The notes: generated by a model from the letters alone, not told the origin. Numbered from the stretch's first letter, positions 33,443 to 42,214 are shown. The stretch: 64,000 nt of DNA from Oligoflexia bacterium (GCA_035326705.1 DAOLES010000002.1:245898-309897); one strand, 5' to 3'. A program made the numbers and translations.

Positions 33443-34768
33443 TTAGTTATTTGGGCTCCACTTGGGCATGCTATGATGCCAAGATGAGTTTTTAGAAATT
33501 TGCTTTTGGTTGGTGCCGTCCGGTCGCATGGTCCATATTTGGTATGTTCCAGAACGATTGGATGCAAAAGCAATCAAGTGTCCTCCAGGTGACCAGGTTG
33601 GATCAATGTTGTCTTTTGAGTCATACGTTCTACGAATAGGTAAAGTCCCATTTTCTACATCAAAAGTAAAAATATCGTAATGACCATCTGTATCCATACC
33701 GGCAAAAGCGATATACTTGCTATCTGGTGACCAAGCCGGAGATGTATTGTCTTTACCTTTAAAGGTTAGTTGTTTTATGGTTCCACCATTTCGTGGCATA
33801 ACAAAAACCTGAACACTGCCATTGCGGTTAGAAATAAAAGCAATTTTTTTACCATCCGGTGAAAAACTTGGGCTTACATCATTGGCCCAATGCGTGGTAA
33901 GACGATGAGCAATGTTTCCATTTAGACTTAAAAGATAAAGTTCAGGGTTGCCATCTTTGGTCAGCGTTGTGGCTAAAAATTGACCCCAAGGATCAATATC
34001 TAAACCAATCATCATACCTTTTTTGGGAGCAACCATAGGCGTGTGGCGCTTGGTGGCAAAGTCATAACCGTATACTCTTGGGATGTTTTTATTTTTAAAA
34101 GCGGTGTAATACAATTTGTTGCGTTTCTTATCCCATGAAGGCGATAAAACAATTGAATTGTCTCTTGTTATCTGTTGAACGTTTTTTCCATGAATATCCA
34201 TGGTGCACAGCTCTTTGTGACGTCCTGGTTTACATATAAAGGCAATAGTGCTGTTAAAAAAACCAGACTCACCGGTTAAGGTTTCAACCACTTCATCCGC
34301 AAATTTATGGGCCATGCTGTCAATGGTTACAATTGAGCCAGCGTATTTTTTTTCTAGCAATAAACTTTTGGATAAAATATTGAATAGCTTGGCATGCACA
34401 ACATATTTTCCATCACTTCTTTTGCTGTATTCAGTTTTTATTAAAGCAAGAGCGTCTAAGACGGCCCAGTTTGCAAAATCAATATTTTGAGCAGTAAATT
34501 TTTTTTCTGAGTTTTTTTCTAAAAATGCTTGTTTAGGTATAAAGCGAAAAACATTTAATGTCATCAAGTCAGATTGCAAGGTATTGTTAAATGTATCTTC
34601 TACAGTTAAGCTTTTGTACCTTCTAGTGGAAGTGAAGGGTGTATCAATAGCAATGGGATAAGATGCTTTGCTTGCCCGGGTAATATCAATAATGACCTGA
34701 CTGTATCCAAGGTCACTTAACAGTAAAGAAGTCATTAATAAGAAAAGTACTAGTGTTTTTTTAATCAT
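33443..34768 (-). CDS. tolB: Tol-Pal system periplasmic beta-propeller protein TolB
   Basis: 441 residues with a signal peptide (MIKKTLVLFLLMTSLLLSDLGYSQ). An N-terminal domain (about 25-165) precedes a six-bladed propeller of repeated SPDGKKIAFISNRNG, SPDSKYIAFAG and SPGGHLIAFASNRSG motifs. TolB binds Pal and links the inner-membrane TolQRA motor to the outer membrane during division. It is last in the minus-strand tolQRAB operon, 20 bases after tolA. The expected pal gene does not follow; the Nramp-like gene comes instead. Confidence 0.94.
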   Translation of the reverse strand: MIKKTLVLFLLMTSLLLSDLGYSQVIIDITRASKASYPIAIDTPFTSTRRYKSLTVEDTFNNTLQSDLMTLNVFRFIPKQAFLEKNSEKKFTAQNIDFANWAVLDALALIKTEYSKRSDGKYVVHAKLFNILSKSLLLEKKYAGSIVTIDSMAHKFADEVVETLTGESGFFNSTIAFICKPGRHKELCTMDIHGKNVQQITRDNSIVLSPSWDKKRNKLYYTAFKNKNIPRVYGYDFATKRHTPMVAPKKGMMIGLDIDPWGQFLATTLTKDGNPELYLLSLNGNIAHRLTTHWANDVSPSFSPDGKKIAFISNRNGSVQVFVMPRNGGTIKQLTFKGKDNTSPAWSPDSKYIAFAGMDTDGHYDIFTFDVENGTLPIRRTYDSKDNIDPTWSPGGHLIAFASNRSGTYQIWTMRPDGTNQKQISKNSSWHHSMPKWSPNN

Positions 34769-34788
34769 AATATTTAGCCTTTGTTTTA

Positions 34789-35529
34789 TTATTTTAAACT
34801 TAGATTAACGATAAATTCTTGTTCAGACAAGGGTTTGGCAATTTCTTGTGGAGGTTGTGGAAGCGGATTAGATTTTTTGACCGCGCGCAGTGCAGCGTTA
34901 TCAAATGCAAGATTGCCTGAAGATTGCTTGATTTTAGGGTTTAAGATTGATCCTTGTTGATCAATATAAAAGCTAATGGATGTTTTGTAGGTGTCGTTTT
35001 TGTTTAACCAATAAAAATTGGGATATATATGATCATCAATTTGTTTTTTGTAGCGACTAAATTGAGGGTTGCCCATCAAGCTTCCTTGGCCGCTGGGGCC
35101 GGAGGGTAAGCCTTTTTTTTCAGTATTTTGGTCTGAAGCAAAATTGTCAAGCTTAGGGGTAGGTTTGATGTCCTCCTCTAAATCTAGAGCATCTAAGGCT
35201 GATTGCAATTGGTTTTGTTTAACCTTAGCTTTTTCAGGTTTGGTTTGAGTTTCTTTTTTGAGAGTTCTGGTTAAGTTGTCTGCTTCAGCAGTATTTTTTT
35301 GAATATTAGGTTGTTCAATAATGGGGCCGGGCAGTTTATCTTCTGCGGTTTTGGGTGGCGCCATGACAACCTCAGACCACATGACATTCATGCCCATACT
35401 TTGTTCAATTTCAAAACTATTTTTTTTAAACTTTGATACAAATAAAGTGAAAAACAATAGACCATGTACCGCAGCTGAAAGCACTAACATTGAATGAAAT
35501 GAATCTTTTTTGGCAAGTTGACTATGCAT
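34789..35529 (-). CDS. tolA: TolA-like protein with TonB C-terminal domain
   Basis: 246 residues. An N-terminal cytoplasmic start and one membrane helix (about 13-31) are followed by a charged, Pro/Lys-rich spacer (about 50-150) and a TonB/TolA-type C-terminal domain with GSILNPKIKQSSGNLAFDNA and ALRAVKKSNPLPQPP. TolA energises outer-membrane constriction through TolQR. The spacer is shorter than the long helical region of enterobacterial TolA. The position between tolR and tolB supports TolA over TonB. The gap to tolR is eight bases. Confidence 0.88.
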   Translation of the reverse strand: MHSQLAKKDSFHSMLVLSAAVHGLLFFTLFVSKFKKNSFEIEQSMGMNVMWSEVVMAPPKTAEDKLPGPIIEQPNIQKNTAEADNLTRTLKKETQTKPEKAKVKQNQLQSALDALDLEEDIKPTPKLDNFASDQNTEKKGLPSGPSGQGSLMGNPQFSRYKKQIDDHIYPNFYWLNKNDTYKTSISFYIDQQGSILNPKIKQSSGNLAFDNAALRAVKKSNPLPQPPQEIAKPLSEQEFIVNLSLK

Positions 35530-35537
35530 AAATACAA

Positions 35538-35960
35538 TTAAGATTGCTGCGGCCCGTCCGTTACCATACCCATCTTGTTGATTCCGGCATTTTTAACCAG
35601 AGCCATGATTTGTACAACAAAACCATAGGGAATGCTTTTGTCTGCCTGTAAAAAAATTTCTTTCTTTTCTTTGGTTTTATAAATTGCTTTGAGTTTGGCT
35701 TCTAAGTTTTCTAATGCAATGCTTTGCCCTTGAATGTGGATTTTTTTGTATTTATCGACAATCAAGACAACATCATTTTCTTTAACACCAATGCTTTGTT
35801 TAGCTTGTGTTTCGGGCAGTTCAACATCAACTTGTTGTTGAATGAGTGGAGCTGCAACCATAAAAATGATTAACAAAACCAACATCACATCCACCAAAGG
35901 CGTGACGTTAATTTCAGCTAAAACATTGTTATTGTTATTGGAATCGTTATTAAATGCCAT
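35538..35960 (-). CDS. tolR: ExbD/TolR-family proton-channel partner
   Basis: 140 residues: a short Asn-rich cytoplasmic start, one helix carrying the essential Asp in VTPLVDVMLVLLIIFMVAAP, and a periplasmic domain with VDVELPET, VVLIVDK and IFLQADKSIPYG. This is the TolR/ExbD arrangement; the next genes identify it as TolR. It forms with TolQ the proton-driven motor that acts on TolA. It ends eight bases before tolA and starts six bases after the tolQ stop. Confidence 0.94.
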   Translation of the reverse strand: MAFNNDSNNNNNVLAEINVTPLVDVMLVLLIIFMVAAPLIQQQVDVELPETQAKQSIGVKENDVVLIVDKYKKIHIQGQSIALENLEAKLKAIYKTKEKKEIFLQADKSIPYGFVVQIMALVKNAGINKMGMVTDGPQQS

Positions 35961-35966
35961 AATGGG

Positions 35967-36650
35967 TTACTCTTGAACTTTGGCACGTTTTAAAGCATTT
36001 AAAAAATCCAGACCAAAATGCTGCATACTGCGTTTGATTTCAGCAAGCAAAGTATTACAGTAATTGTAACCAATGGCAGCTGGAATGGCAGCAAATAAAC
36101 CAAGAGCAGTTGCAATCAAAGCTTCAGATATTCCTGGAGCTACCACGGCTAAATTTGTGGCACCTTTGGCTCCAATGTTTAAGAATGAGTTCATGATTCC
36201 CCATACTGTTCCAAATAAACCAATAAATGGTGCAGAGTTGGCCGTGGTGGCTAAAAAACTTAAACGTTTAGCAAGGTCACCGGTTTGTTGTGAAATAGAC
36301 TTTTCAATACTGCGCTCTAAACTTTCTCTTATTTCTGAAAAAGGTAAGGCATGCATTTTTTGTTCACCATAGCTCTGTTGAAGTTTTTTATATTCAGTGT
36401 AACTTTGCATATAAAGGGCTGCCGTTGCACTGTGTGATAATTGATGGGCTTTTTTGTAGGCTGCATCTAAGCTGGGGCCATCCCAGAAATACTTAGAAAA
36501 ATCATTAGATTTGGCCAATGTTTTTTTTAAGAGAGATCGTTTATTAAAGATAATCCCCCAAGAAACAATAGAAAAAATAAGTAGAATAAGCATGACCAAT
36601 TTAACAACTGGCCCAGCATTTAAAATAAGGTGCGTAATATTAAATTCCAT
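35967..36650 (-). CDS. tolQ: MotA/TolQ/ExbB-family proton-channel protein
   Basis: 227 residues with three membrane helices: about 14-33, then 140-160 and 172-195. The core pore segment LATTANSAPFIGLFGTVWGIM and the following GISEALIATALGLFAAIPA are diagnostic of TolQ/ExbB. First gene of the minus-strand tolQRAB operon. Its promoter must lie in 36651-36784, which also contains a large hairpin and the divergent start of the 36785 gene. Confidence 0.95.
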   Translation of the reverse strand: MEFNITHLILNAGPVVKLVMLILLIFSIVSWGIIFNKRSLLKKTLAKSNDFSKYFWDGPSLDAAYKKAHQLSHSATAALYMQSYTEYKKLQQSYGEQKMHALPFSEIRESLERSIEKSISQQTGDLAKRLSFLATTANSAPFIGLFGTVWGIMNSFLNIGAKGATNLAVVAPGISEALIATALGLFAAIPAAIGYNYCNTLLAEIKRSMQHFGLDFLNALKRAKVQE

Positions 36651-36699
36651 AGACTAATGAGGGTACCAAACCCGAGGGCACTGTCAAAAAATAAAGCTA

Positions 36700-36760
36700 G
36701 TGCCAAGCGTATTTTTAGTATGTTGTTTACTGCAAATATAAAATACGCCTGGCACTTTTT
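36700..36760 (+). promoter_or_regulatory. Large hairpin with T run in the tolQ-divergent intergenic region
   Basis: GTGCCAAGCGTATTTT (36700-36715) pairs with AAAATACGCCTGGCAC (36740-36755), 16 positions with one A-C mismatch, then TTTTT. It looks like a plus-strand terminator but follows no plus-strand gene and sits 25 bases before one, so it is either an attenuator or an operator shared by two divergent promoters. Confidence 0.5.
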
Positions 36761-36784
36761 AAAAGTCTGTGTAAAATACTGAAC

Positions 36785-37057
36785 GTGCTACCCGGGTATA
36801 ACCATAATCTAAATGTTGATGGCGTTGTTTTTCATGTTCAAACAGAAGACAGAGAGACAAACAGTGCAAGATATATTGAAACACAAGTGTTTGTTGAAGG
36901 AGCCATTATTCATGTAGAAAAAAACAGTTATCCGGCCAATAATGTTGGTAATAATCGAGATGAGATTATTGGTTTGATGCAAAATCAGCATAAATCAGTA
37001 CTAAAAAAATTATCTCAGAAATTAATTCCTGGTATGGAAAGATATCTTAGGAGTTAA
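36785..37057 (+). CDS. Small conserved hypothetical protein
   Basis: 90 residues beginning LPGYNHNLNVDGVVFHVQTEDRE. The pattern YNHN..(V/I)xHVQTED, an ETQVFVEGAIIH strand and an EIIGLMQNQHKSVLKKL helix matches a small cytoplasmic protein I remember from deltaproteobacteria-like genomes, with no function known to me. The start is GTG without a ribosome site. It is divergent from tolQ and 27 bases upstream of the 58-codon ORF that leads into ftsE, so it may head the ftsEX transcript. Confidence 0.72.
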   Translation: MLPGYNHNLNVDGVVFHVQTEDRETNSARYIETQVFVEGAIIHVEKNSYPANNVGNNRDEIIGLMQNQHKSVLKKLSQKLIPGMERYLRS

Positions 37058-37083
37058 TTAGGGAGGCAGTAGAGAGATAAAAA

Positions 37084-37260
37084 ATGGGTTTGTTTAATTT
37101 TAAAATAATGGAAAAGAGGTTTTATACCGAATTTTCCCCGGGTGGGTTGAATTTGGTGGAAACCGCGTTTTTTAGCAACAGTTGTGACACAGGAACTACT
37201 GTTGTTTATGCAGAGCCACCAAAGAAGGGGGGAGAGATTCTCCCTTATGTAAAAAGATGA
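37084..37260 (+). CDS. 58-residue ORF coupled to ftsE
   Basis: An ATG at 37084 opens 58 codons (MGLFNFKIMEKRFYTEFSPG... ending ILPYVKR). Its TGA overlaps the ftsE ATG as ATGA, the same junction type as ftsE-ftsX and ftsX-envC downstream. GAGAGA lies a few bases before its start, and GGGAGG lies further upstream. I recognise no family. It contains a central LVETAFFSNS hydrophobic stretch too short for a firm membrane helix, and one Cys. The coupling pattern is the main argument that it is real. The alternative is a chance frame in a 200-base gap. Confidence 0.55.
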   Translation: MGLFNFKIMEKRFYTEFSPGGLNLVETAFFSNSCDTGTTVVYAEPPKKGGEILPYVKR

Positions 37261-37913
37261 TTAATTTATTTCAGGTCAGCAAGGCGTATACGCCCGGTGA
37301 AGAAGTTTTGGATGGACTTAGTTTAGATATTCAAAAAGGAGAGTTTATCTGTTTAACTGGCAAAAGTGGGGCAGGTAAGACAACCTTACTAAGAATGATT
37401 TTCTGCGAAGATTTTCCAGATAGCGGCCAGGTCATCATTGATGGCCGTAATATTTCTAGAATCAATAGAAGAGATATTGCTCGTTTACGCCGTAGTATTG
37501 GCGTTGTTTTTCAAGATTATAAATTGATTGATGAATATACCGTGTATGAAAACATTGCTTTACGCTTGCGCATCCTAGGTGAAAAAAAAGATAGTATTAA
37601 GGAAAAAGTTGAAGAAATTTTATCCATGGTGGGCTTAGAACACAGAAGTCATCATCTGCCAACAGCTTTGTCTGGAGGAGAACAGCAAAGAGTTGCCATT
37701 GCCAGAGCTTTGGTCAATCACCCTAAAATTCTTTTAGCAGATGAGCCAACAGGTAATTTGGATGAGCAAAAGTCTAAAGATATTATTGAGTTATTAAAGT
37801 TTATTAACTTGCGTGGAACAACCATTTTAATGGTTACACACAACCATGCTTTGATTGATATGATTCATAAACGTCACATTCACTTGCATAATGGTAGAGT
37901 GGGGTTGCCATGA
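37257..37913 (+). CDS. ftsE: Cell-division ABC ATPase FtsE
   Basis: 218 residues. Walker A GKSGAGKTT near 35-43, Q-loop VFQDYKLI, signature LSGGEQQRVAIARAL, Walker B ILLADEPTGNLD, and the switch His in VTHNHALI. FVFQDYKL and GNLDEQ are typical of FtsE rather than LolD. It pairs with FtsX to control peptidoglycan hydrolysis at the septum through EnvC-like factors. It overlaps the preceding 58-codon ORF and the following ftsX gene by four bases each. Confidence 0.94.
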   Translation: MINLFQVSKAYTPGEEVLDGLSLDIQKGEFICLTGKSGAGKTTLLRMIFCEDFPDSGQVIIDGRNISRINRRDIARLRRSIGVVFQDYKLIDEYTVYENIALRLRILGEKKDSIKEKVEEILSMVGLEHRSHHLPTALSGGEQQRVAIARALVNHPKILLADEPTGNLDEQKSKDIIELLKFINLRGTTILMVTHNHALIDMIHKRHIHLHNGRVGLP

Positions 37914-38803
37914 ATATTTCAGGTTCATTGAGATATTTTATTGGTCTGGCCTTTAAAAGTCTTTGGCAAGATAGACGCGTACATTTTCAATCTATTTTTT
38001 CTTTGTATCTGGTTTTAATGTGTATTTTATCTTTATTGTTTTTAAGTCAAAACCTACAGCAAACCATTGCCAATATGGCATCGCAAGTTCAAATCTCAGT
38101 GTATATGGATGAAAAAGCGAGTTCAGATGACATTGAGCAAATGAAAAAAGCCCAATGCAGAGATGACTTTATTGATACATGTAATATTATTAGTCAAAAC
38201 GAGGCTAAGAAAAGGTTTTTAGATAGCAACCCAAACCTAAAAGCCACCATAGAACATCTACAAGGCAATCCTTTCCCCAGTTCAATTGAAATTTTAATCA
38301 AAAAAGATTTTAGTGATGAAACAGCCTTGCAGCGCAAAATTCAATATTTAGAAACGCTATCCTTGGTGGAAGAAGTTGTTAGTGACCAGGTCTTAGCTAA
38401 AAAATGGTTTACCATTTTAAAGATTTTAAAATGGGCATTGGCTGTGGTGATCTGTTTTTCATTTTTAGTGTTGTTAGGAATTACTTCACATGTGGTGGGT
38501 TTGTTAACCTACATGAAGCAAAAGCAAATAGAAATCATGAGTTTGATTGGTGCAACAGATGCAATGGTTGCCATAACATTTATGACGTGTGCAGTGATGA
38601 ACAGTTTGATTGCTTTATTTTTAGCGCTGCTTAGCTTTGCTTTATTGGTAACGTGGCTACAAGACTATTTGCAAAATGCTTTAAACATGCCTTGGATCAG
38701 TTTGAGTTATTTTAATACCTGGGTATTACTGTTTATGGCAGTTTTTGCTTTTTTTATTGGTAGCATTGGTGGTTACCTTGGAGTTAAAAGGTTCTTAAAA
38801 TGA
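37910..38803 (+). CDS. ftsX: Cell-division membrane protein FtsX
   Basis: 297 residues with four membrane helices: one near 24-46, then three in about 173-290. Between the first two is a periplasmic loop of about 120 residues (VQISVYMDEKASSDDIEQM and so on), the part that contacts EnvC-type activators. The typical FtsX features are an N-terminal SLWQDR segment and an EIMSLIGAT(D) motif in the second helix region. It has no ATPase activity of its own and works with FtsE. Four-base overlaps bind it to ftsE and to the envC-like gene. Confidence 0.92.
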   Translation: MNISGSLRYFIGLAFKSLWQDRRVHFQSIFSLYLVLMCILSLLFLSQNLQQTIANMASQVQISVYMDEKASSDDIEQMKKAQCRDDFIDTCNIISQNEAKKRFLDSNPNLKATIEHLQGNPFPSSIEILIKKDFSDETALQRKIQYLETLSLVEEVVSDQVLAKKWFTILKILKWALAVVICFSFLVLLGITSHVVGLLTYMKQKQIEIMSLIGATDAMVAITFMTCAVMNSLIALFLALLSFALLVTWLQDYLQNALNMPWISLSYFNTWVLLFMAVFAFFIGSIGGYLGVKRFLK

Positions 38804-39924
38804 TTTGTTTGAGCAAACAATATTGTTTGTTGTTGATGGTGAGCTTATTTTTTTTTCAAAGTGAGTCTTTTGCTCAAGAAAGTAAAATAAAACAAATCAA
38901 AGGTAAAATTAAACAAGAGCAAAGAAAACTTGCTGAAGTTAAAACCAGAGAGAGCTCTATTTTAAAACAATTAAAACGTTTTGACTTGCGTTTAGAAGAG
39001 TTACAAACTGAAGTAAAGCAAGAAAAAAGTAAGCTTAGAAAAATCAATCAGAAAATAAATCATATAAGCAATGATATTGTTAAAACAGAACAGAAAAAAG
39101 CTGCTTTGGATCAAGAAATATCCAAACAGCTCAAGAATACGTATAAATATGGCAAACCACAAGAGGCCTTAGATGTATTTAATTTTGATGAGGTTCAATG
39201 GGCAAGGCGAAATGAGAGAGTTTACAAGCTTTGGTACAAACATAATTATGACGTGCTTTTGCAAAGTGAAGCCCTTTTAGCGCAACTTCAATCACAACAA
39301 AATAAGTTGCAACTAGAAAAAGATAAACAACAAGCAAGCATAAGAGAGTTGGCTGCAACTGAGAAAAAACTAAAACAACAAAGGTCTGAAAAAGATGCTT
39401 TACTTAAACGTGTTTTAGGTCAAAAAGAATTTTATGAAAAAAACATCGCTGAGCTAAAAATTGCTGAGAAAAAAATGAATCGCTTGATGCGATCTTTACA
39501 GTCAAAAAACACTGCGGATAGCCAGTTTGCTAAATTAAAAGGTGATTTGCCATGGCCAACGGACGGAAAAGTGTTTGAAAAATATGGGGCCTACTTTGAT
39601 CAAAAACTGAAAGTTAAGTTATACCGCAAAGGTATTAGAATTAGAGCAAAAAAAGATGCAGAAGTAACAGCCATTCATGACGGTAGAGTGGTTTATGCTG
39701 GATGGTTTGATGGCTATGGTAGGGTGGTTATTTTAGATCATGGGGATGGCTACTTTTCTTTGTATGCTCACCTGGGTAAAGTATTTAAAGATAAAAACCA
39801 AATGACCATTGTTGGCGATGTTATTGGTTATGTAGGGGACACTGGCACAGTTTATGGTGACCATTTGTACTTTGAACTGAGACAAAAAGGTTTAACGATA
39901 GATCCTTTAGATTGGTTAGAATAA
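38800..39924 (+). CDS. envC: EnvC-like murein-hydrolase activator with degenerate LytM domain
   Basis: 374 residues: a signal peptide (ends SFAQE), about 220 residues of Lys/Glu/Gln-rich coiled coil (30-250), and a C-terminal M23/LytM domain (about 260-374). The active LytM motif HxxxD is replaced by RKGIRI, and the later HxH is reduced to HLY in GDHLYFELR, so zinc binding and catalysis should be lost. That is the EnvC/NlpD condition, where the domain activates amidases. The four-base overlap with ftsX fits the FtsEX-EnvC module in one operon. No amidase gene lies in the window. Confidence 0.9.
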   Translation: MICLSKQYCLLLMVSLFFFQSESFAQESKIKQIKGKIKQEQRKLAEVKTRESSILKQLKRFDLRLEELQTEVKQEKSKLRKINQKINHISNDIVKTEQKKAALDQEISKQLKNTYKYGKPQEALDVFNFDEVQWARRNERVYKLWYKHNYDVLLQSEALLAQLQSQQNKLQLEKDKQQASIRELAATEKKLKQQRSEKDALLKRVLGQKEFYEKNIAELKIAEKKMNRLMRSLQSKNTADSQFAKLKGDLPWPTDGKVFEKYGAYFDQKLKVKLYRKGIRIRAKKDAEVTAIHDGRVVYAGWFDGYGRVVILDHGDGYFSLYAHLGKVFKDKNQMTIVGDVIGYVGDTGTVYGDHLYFELRQKGLTIDPLDWLE

Positions 39925-40010
39925 CTATTCTCAAGGTGTTAAATTCTGCTCCAAAAAAAACAGAAAAAATGTAGCATCACTGCGTTGCAATATGGTAGGA
40001 TGCTCTGGCA

Positions 40011-40406
40011 ATGTTTACGCATGAAAAAAGATTATCTCGTCGATTTCCAAGTAAAATTGGAGTGTACACCAAAGATGCCAAAGGTTTAAACTTTGGTATG
40101 ATTAGAGATTTGTCGCGATCCGGAGCCTATATAGAAACCAACAATTTAAAAAATGTGGGAATGGATTATCATTTTGTTTTTTCCAATGGTGTGATCTCAG
40201 CACCTGTGACAGCAAAAATTATTAGAGTAAAAGACAGCTTATTTGAAGGTGGGCAATCTGGTTTGGCCGTAGATTTTTCTGAAAAATTAAGTCCCATGGC
40301 CAAACGTCTTAGAGATGACCTTATTTTGTATTTAATGAATGAAAAGCACCAAAGCATGTGGCAAACATCTTCAGCCAATGTCCAAATTAAAAAGCTGGTT
40401 TTATAG
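40011..40406 (+). CDS. PilZ-domain protein
   Basis: 131 residues. The c-di-GMP binding signature is complete: KRLSRRFPS (RxxxR) near residues 6-14 and DLSRSGAYIET (D/NxSxxG) near 32-42, followed by beta strands VTAKIIRV and SGLAVDFSE. It has no other domain, so it is a stand-alone adaptor that changes partner activity when c-di-GMP binds. The nearest partners are the FHA-sigma54 regulator and FtsEX genes, but no direct link is shown. No strong ribosome site. Confidence 0.88.
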   Translation: MFTHEKRLSRRFPSKIGVYTKDAKGLNFGMIRDLSRSGAYIETNNLKNVGMDYHFVFSNGVISAPVTAKIIRVKDSLFEGGQSGLAVDFSEKLSPMAKRLRDDLILYLMNEKHQSMWQTSSANVQIKKLVL

Positions 40407-40460
40407 CTTTTTATCTGTGCGACATCTATTCCCCACTTTTTTATTTCTTCTTTTAAAAAA

Positions 40461-41861
40461 ATGTGTACACTGAAGGGTATGGCCAATGATACAAAAATTA
40501 TTCGTTCTGGTGAGCAACCCACCATGCTCATGCTACCCAAGTGTAAAATTGTTGTAACTGATAAAAATGAAAAAGCATCTACACATGAGATTGACAAAGG
40601 TAGGATATTGATTGGTGGAGCTGAAACTTGTGACCTTCAGATTAAAGACGATACAGTTTCAAGACAGCATGCAGAAATTATTAAAATGAAAGAGGGATAC
40701 CTCATCCGTGACTTGGATTCTACCAATGGTACCTATGTGGGGGGATTAAAAATTAAAGAGGCGTATTTATCACCACAATCTATTATTAAAATTGGTAAAA
40801 GCAGTATTCAATTTACCCCGCAAGATCAAGAGTTAGAAATCTATCCTTCCAAAAATGATCATTATGCCGGTCTTATTGGTAAGTCTCTTGGTATGCGTAA
40901 AATTTTTGGAGTTTTGGATAAAGTATCCCCCACCAATGTCTCAGTGGTGATTACCGGTGAAACCGGTACCGGTAAAGAGCTGGTGGCCAAAGCCATTCAT
41001 GACACTTCCAAACGCAATAAAGCACCGTTTATTGTTTTTGATTGTGGCGCGGTTGCAGAAAACTTGATTGAGTCAGAATTGTTTGGCCATGAAAAAGGTT
41101 CATTCACCGGTGCCACGGCAACCCGGCAAGGGGCGTTTGAACTGGCAGATGGCGGAACCTTATTTTTAGATGAGCTGGGTGAATTGTCTATTGATTTACA
41201 ACCTAAGCTCTTAAGAGCACTTGAAAGTGGTGACATTAAAAGAGTGGGTGCGGATAGAAGCAAAAAAGTTAATGTCAGAGTGGTGGCAGCAACCAATCGC
41301 AATTTAAAAGAAGAAGTTAAAAAAGGGAATTTTAGAGAAGATCTTTATTTTAGGTTGTCGGTTGTGGAAGTACATTTACCAGCTTTGCGTAAGCGCAAAG
41401 ATGATATCAAACTGTTGATTGACCATTTTTTTGAATTGGCCAAATCTGATAATCCAGACAAAAAAATTATATCCATAGGTCATGATGCCAAGCAGTTGTT
41501 AGAAAATTATGCTTGGCCAGGGAATATCAGGGAATTGAAAAATGCCATTGATAGAGCCATGAGTTTTTGTGAAGGCCATGAAGTCATGGTTGAGCATTTA
41601 CCAGATTATATTACGGGCGGCAGTGCAGGAGGGGATACCAATACCGGATTTTCTGTTGCTTCTGGATCATCTGTGGATAGTGATTTGCCGTTTAAAGAGG
41701 CCAAAGAACGTTGGGTGGAATCCTTTGAAAAAGATTATTTGATTGATTTGCTTAAAAAGAATGATTTAAATATTTCCAAAGCAGCCAAACAAGCTGGCAT
41801 TGATCGAAAATCCGTGCAACGCTTGCTCAAAAAATACGATCTTAATGTTAAGGATTTATGA
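40461..41861 (+). CDS. FHA-domain sigma-54-dependent activator
   Basis: 466 residues in three parts. An N-terminal FHA domain (about 40-120: RILIGGAETCDLQI, SRQHAEI, STNGTYVGG) binds phosphothreonine. A sigma54 AAA+ domain (about 135-370) has Walker A GETGTGKE, the sigma54 loop GSFTGA (a variant of GAFTGA), Walker B GGTLFLDELGEL and an R-finger region. A Fis-type HTH is at the end (NISKAAKQAGIDRKSVQRLL). Ser/Thr kinase input to an RpoN-dependent promoter is implied; no kinase is in the window. An alternative start is ATG at 40479. The stop overlaps the next gene by four bases. Confidence 0.92.
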   Translation: MCTLKGMANDTKIIRSGEQPTMLMLPKCKIVVTDKNEKASTHEIDKGRILIGGAETCDLQIKDDTVSRQHAEIIKMKEGYLIRDLDSTNGTYVGGLKIKEAYLSPQSIIKIGKSSIQFTPQDQELEIYPSKNDHYAGLIGKSLGMRKIFGVLDKVSPTNVSVVITGETGTGKELVAKAIHDTSKRNKAPFIVFDCGAVAENLIESELFGHEKGSFTGATATRQGAFELADGGTLFLDELGELSIDLQPKLLRALESGDIKRVGADRSKKVNVRVVAATNRNLKEEVKKGNFREDLYFRLSVVEVHLPALRKRKDDIKLLIDHFFELAKSDNPDKKIISIGHDAKQLLENYAWPGNIRELKNAIDRAMSFCEGHEVMVEHLPDYITGGSAGGDTNTGFSVASGSSVDSDLPFKEAKERWVESFEKDYLIDLLKKNDLNISKAAKQAGIDRKSVQRLLKKYDLNVKDL

Positions 41862-42157
41862 AAAAAGCAAGCATTGAGCATGAATGGTTTGTTTTAAGGC
41901 AAACTCCATTTCCTGAAGAAATTGTTGATTATCATGGCGGTGAGTTGGTTGGTTTAGATACAAATATTGCAGGCTTGGTTGATAAATATATAGAATCAAA
42001 GTTTGATCGTGAAGATTTAGCTTTATTGGAACAGCTAGCGGGTGAATTAGAGTCTTGGCTGAATATCCTTCACACAGAAAAAACTTTTCAATCAGCAACC
42101 ATCAACTATTTTATAAAGTTAAATAATCTTTCAAAATCAATTTTGCAAAGGTTTTAG
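41858..42157 (+). CDS. Small hypothetical protein coupled to the FHA-sigma54 regulator
   Basis: 99 residues with no recognised domain: EHEWFVLRQTPFPEEIVDYHGG, then a short GLDTNIAGLVDKYI, then two amphipathic helices (REDLALLEQLAGELESWLNIL and ATINYFIKLNNL). No signal peptide. The ATGA overlap with the regulator stop implies translational coupling and a related function, for example a regulator partner or anti-activator. That is inferred from position only. A terminator follows. Confidence 0.7.
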   Translation: MKKASIEHEWFVLRQTPFPEEIVDYHGGELVGLDTNIAGLVDKYIESKFDREDLALLEQLAGELESWLNILHTEKTFQSATINYFIKLNNLSKSILQRF

Positions 42158-42181
42158 ATGGTTTTTGGTAGGCAGCTATAA

Positions 42182-42214
42182 AAAAGGGGTATGCCTTATA
42201 GGTATACCCCTCTT
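42182..42214. terminator. Terminator between convergent genes
   Basis: GGGGTATGCC (42186-42195) pairs with GGTATACCCC (42201-42210), ten pairs including one G-U, around a five-base loop. A and T/C flanks follow. It lies between the 42157 stop and the minus-strand lipoprotein gene and probably serves both. Confidence 0.85.

Noticed and set aside
38800..39924. Active M23 endopeptidase
   Set aside because: The first zinc-ligand motif HxxxD is replaced by RKGIRI and the second HxH is incomplete, so catalytic activity is not expected.
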